A stretch of 64,000 nt of DNA, taken from NCBI GenBank assembly GCA_019694685.1, contig JAIBBM010000023.1:1-64000 (forward strand), read 5' to 3'. The notes below the pieces were generated by a model. That model saw nothing but the letters and a program-made list of their open reading frames with translations, was not told the DNA's origin and did no database searches. The translations under genes and the position numbers were made by a program. The stretch comes from Leptospirales bacterium (GTDB taxonomy: Bacteria > Spirochaetota > Leptospiria > Leptospirales > Leptonemataceae). How positions within the stretch are numbered: position 1 is the first letter of the stretch; the number at the start of each line of letters is the position of its first letter. This document shows positions 62,155 to 64,000 of this stretch, piece after piece.

Positions 62155-63446
62155 TTCACAAGTCTCCCGTACACCTGCTCCATCTTTTCAGCGGGAGCGT
62201 CCCAGGAAATTGCCTGTACTTCTCTATGGCCTTCTTGCTGCATGTTTTGCTTGAGTTCCGTGTCGTGCAGGACTCGAAGGATTTGTTCTGCGAGTTCTTC
62301 TACGTTCCAGAAATCTACTTTGATGCAATTTTGAATGACTTCGCTTACACCTGACTGCCTGGATACGATGACTGGAACGCCGTGCATCATTGCTTCTAGA
62401 GGAGAGATTCCAAATGGTTCGGATACAGATGGCATCACGTAAAGATCGCTCATGGAGTAGAGTCTCTTTACCTGCGCGCGATTCATGAATCCAGTGTAGT
62501 GGAAGAACTTACCAATCCCCAGGTCTGCTGCATATTCGATCATGCGTGAATACATGTCTCCTGTGCCTGCCATTACAAATCGCACATTCTGGATTTGCTG
62601 AAGCACGAGTTGCGCTGCACGAACGAAGTAATCCGGTCCCTTCTGGAATGTGATTCTACCCAGAAACAAAACGATGTGATCCTTGAGTGCTTTCTTTCTT
62701 TCGAGGACCGCGCCCGGGAGTTCAAACTCAACTGCATTGTGAATGGGAAATATTTTTTCCGGCGAAACGCCGTATCTTTGCACCAGCACATTCTTTGTGT
62801 AATTGCTCACAGTCATGATGGCAGTTGCATGATGAAATGTATATCTTTCGAGGTCGTATACGTACTGGTTTACACTTTCTCCGCTTCTGTCAAACTCAGT
62901 GGCGTGCACGTGAACGACCAGAGGAGCTCCAGTAGCATTCATACACGCGAGACCCGCAGGAAAGGTCATCCAGTCATGAGCGTGAATGACATCCATTTCT
63001 GTTTTTTGTGCGATGAAGTACGCGGCGCGTGCGTATCGCTCGATTTCCTGGTACATCCAGTCCCCGTATCCTCCGCGAAGGAGGGGGATTTCGCGGGATT
63101 GTTTTTGCATGACCGCGAGCTTTTCTGTGATGTCCACCAGAGATTGGCCTGAATACTCCGAGGATGCGTAGGGGGAAAAGACCTGTCTGGTTGTGAAATC
63201 ATGCAGCGCCATGCTGCGAAGCACTTCCAGTTCGTCTGTAGTATAGAGTTCTGTTCTTGTACCCGCATCTACGAGTTCTACATTTTCATGAACTGGTTCG
63301 TCTCCATGCATTCTGGGTACGAGAAAGCGCACACTGTTCCCTCGTCTTCCCAGAGACGATGCGATTCCTTCGCATGCGACGGCCAGTCCTCCCGTGATTC
63401 GGGGGGGATACTCCCAGCCAATCATGAAGATCTTGTAGTTGCTCAT
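62151..63446 (-). CDS. Family 4 glycosyltransferase, glycogen synthase-like
   Basis: The 431-aa protein has the GT-B fold of glycogen/starch synthases and relatives: MIGWEYPPRITGGLAVACEG at the start, VIHAHDWMTFPAG, LFLGRITFQKGPDYFVRA and the EX7E motif in SVSEPFGISPLEAMMHGVPV. It lacks the KxGG motif of classic GlgA (ITGG instead), so the exact donor is open. Coupling to the GH57 gene resembles pairs that make or trim alpha-glucan. No glgC or glgB lies in the window. Confidence 0.87.
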   Translation of the reverse strand: MSNYKIFMIGWEYPPRITGGLAVACEGIASSLGRRGNSVRFLVPRMHGDEPVHENVELVDAGTRTELYTTDELEVLRSMALHDFTTRQVFSPYASSEYSGQSLVDITEKLAVMQKQSREIPLLRGGYGDWMYQEIERYARAAYFIAQKTEMDVIHAHDWMTFPAGLACMNATGAPLVVHVHATEFDRSGESVNQYVYDLERYTFHHATAIMTVSNYTKNVLVQRYGVSPEKIFPIHNAVEFELPGAVLERKKALKDHIVLFLGRITFQKGPDYFVRAAQLVLQQIQNVRFVMAGTGDMYSRMIEYAADLGIGKFFHYTGFMNRAQVKRLYSMSDLYVMPSVSEPFGISPLEAMMHGVPVIVSRQSGVSEVIQNCIKVDFWNVEELAEQILRVLHDTELKQNMQQEGHREVQAISWDAPAEKMEQVYGRLVK

Positions 63447-63499
63447 TAGCCGATTCCAGGCCCGGTGCGCAGCATATAGAACCCCTTTTCGTTTTCTAT

Positions 63500-63527
63500 T
63501 TGATGTTTACAACAATTATCATAGAAT
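63500..63527 (+). promoter_or_regulatory. Sigma-70-type promoter of glgX
   Basis: TTGATG (63500-63505) and TAGAAT (63522-63527) are separated by 16 nt in the 117-bp gap between the divergent glycosyltransferase and glgX. The boxes lie 37 nt upstream of the GTG start, which has its own AAAGGAG. Confidence 0.55.
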
Positions 63528-63563
63528 GGGGATGAATTCCATGCTTTTTCAAAGGAGTGTACG

Positions 63564-64000
63564 GTGATAAAAGTCATGGCCGGTGAGCCTTATCCACTCG
63601 GAGCAACCTGGGATGGATCTGGCGTAAATTTCTCTCTGTACTCCGAACATGGAACCGGCGTAGAGCTGTGTCTATTCGATTCCGCTGATGCGAAGAAAGA
63701 GAGTCGTAGAATTTCTATGACGCACCGCACAGATATGATCTTTCACTGCTACCTTCCAGACGTACGGCCGGGGCAGATCTACGCATACAGAGTGTACGGA
63801 CCGTGGGAACCTGCGAAGGGTCATCGGTTTAATCCTAACAAATTGCTGGCAGATCCTTATGCTTTTGCAATGGCCCGCAGTGTTTTGTGGGATGATTCTT
63901 TGTATGCGTTTGATCCAAACAATCCGTCCAGGATGGACGAGAGGGACAGCGCACCATTTGCAGCTCTCTGTGCGGTTGTGGAAAAAGCATTCACCTGGGG
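63564..64000 (+). CDS. glgX: Glycogen debranching enzyme GlgX, N-terminal part
   Basis: A frame open to the window edge (145 codons) begins at GTG 63564, with AAAGGAG ending 6 nt before it. The sequence PYPLGATWDGSGVNFSLYSE and VELCLFD is a CBM48 domain, and YAYRVYGPWEPAKGHRFNPN with KLLADPYA is typical of GlgX/isoamylase-type debranching enzymes. These cleave alpha-1,6 branches of glycogen after phosphorylase action. The catalytic GH13 domain lies beyond the window. It complements glgP, the GH57 enzyme and the GT4 enzyme. Confidence 0.93.
   Translation, partial: MIKVMAGEPYPLGATWDGSGVNFSLYSEHGTGVELCLFDSADAKKESRRISMTHRTDMIFHCYLPDVRPGQIYAYRVYGPWEPAKGHRFNPNKLLADPYAFAMARSVLWDDSLYAFDPNNPSRMDERDSAPFAALCAVVEKAFTW

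Noticed and set aside
1-64000. CRISPR arrays, tRNA or rRNA genes, insertion sequences and prophage
   Set aside because: No regularly spaced repeats, cloverleaf or rRNA-like sequence, transposase or integrase gene was recognised by reading both strands.

Overview
The window looks like a chromosomal segment of a flagellated, respiring, double-membraned bacterium of roughly 50% GC. A spirochaete of the Leptospirales type is my best guess. The hints are a spirochaete-like FlgE, many lipoproteins with loose lipoboxes, 7TM-type sensor proteins, a bactofilin and an alternative complex III. No rRNA, tRNA, CRISPR array, insertion sequence or prophage was seen. Genes are densely packed, with many 4-nt ATGA/GTGA overlaps and many TTG or GTG starts.

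Layout. 1-1.6 kb: end of a flagellar operon (flgD-like tail, flgE, terminator). 1.6-4.8 kb: a single-chain E1-alpha/E1-beta/lipoyl/E2 2-oxoacid dehydrogenase behind a perfect 15-bp palindrome. 4.9-8.3 kb: small exported proteins, mtnB, a TPR protein and a secreted YidD-like protein. 8.4-10.3 kb: recJ. 10.3-21.6 kb (minus strand): a ten-gene respiratory operon. It holds actABCDEF (alternative complex III), a dihaem cytochrome c lipoprotein and a cbb3-oxidase-like CcoN/CcoO/CcoP set. In the CcoN-like subunit every histidine position that should ligate haem or CuB is substituted. 21.9-31.6 kb: clpB, a universal stress protein, a uracil-DNA glycosylase, a DUF4399 lipoprotein, serA with a CBS-domain partner, an esterase, a degenerate VapBC-like pair coupled to an acyl-CoA dehydrogenase, and a small membrane protein. 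31.6-41.1 kb: a citrate synthase homologue lacking a catalytic histidine, two paired 7TM sensor pseudokinases, rsgA, a GAF histidine kinase and glpK. 41.3-49.8 kb: a DUF5684 protein, a frameshifted higA relic, a DsbA-like lipoprotein, bactofilin, cheW, a HEAT-repeat protein, a fused glycosyltransferase and an adenosine deaminase-like enzyme. 49.8-56 kb: a thioesterase, an LpxL-like acyltransferase, a rhomboid protease, a sigma-like/unknown/STAS operon, dapF and a membrane metallophosphoesterase. 56.1-64 kb: glycogen/alpha-glucan metabolism (ROK kinase, glgP, a GH57 enzyme, a GT4 glycogen-synthase-like enzyme, glgX cut by the window end), with one outer-membrane-type protein that appears to start at a CTG codon.

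How the genes work together. The respiratory operon would take electrons from quinol through ActC/ActF, pass them through ActB iron-sulphur clusters and up to ten c-type haems, and deliver them to an oxidase that is not visible here. The dead CcoN-like subunit suggests a structural or electron-wiring module rather than an oxygen-reducing site. The strongest candidate for an undescribed system is this ACIII plus ligand-less cbb3-like module. Other notable items are the one-chain dehydrogenase complex, the FlgE that lacks the cysteine used for lysinoalanine cross-linking, the paired pseudokinases and the catalytically altered citrate synthase. Functional calls rest on motif recognition by eye; no database search was possible.
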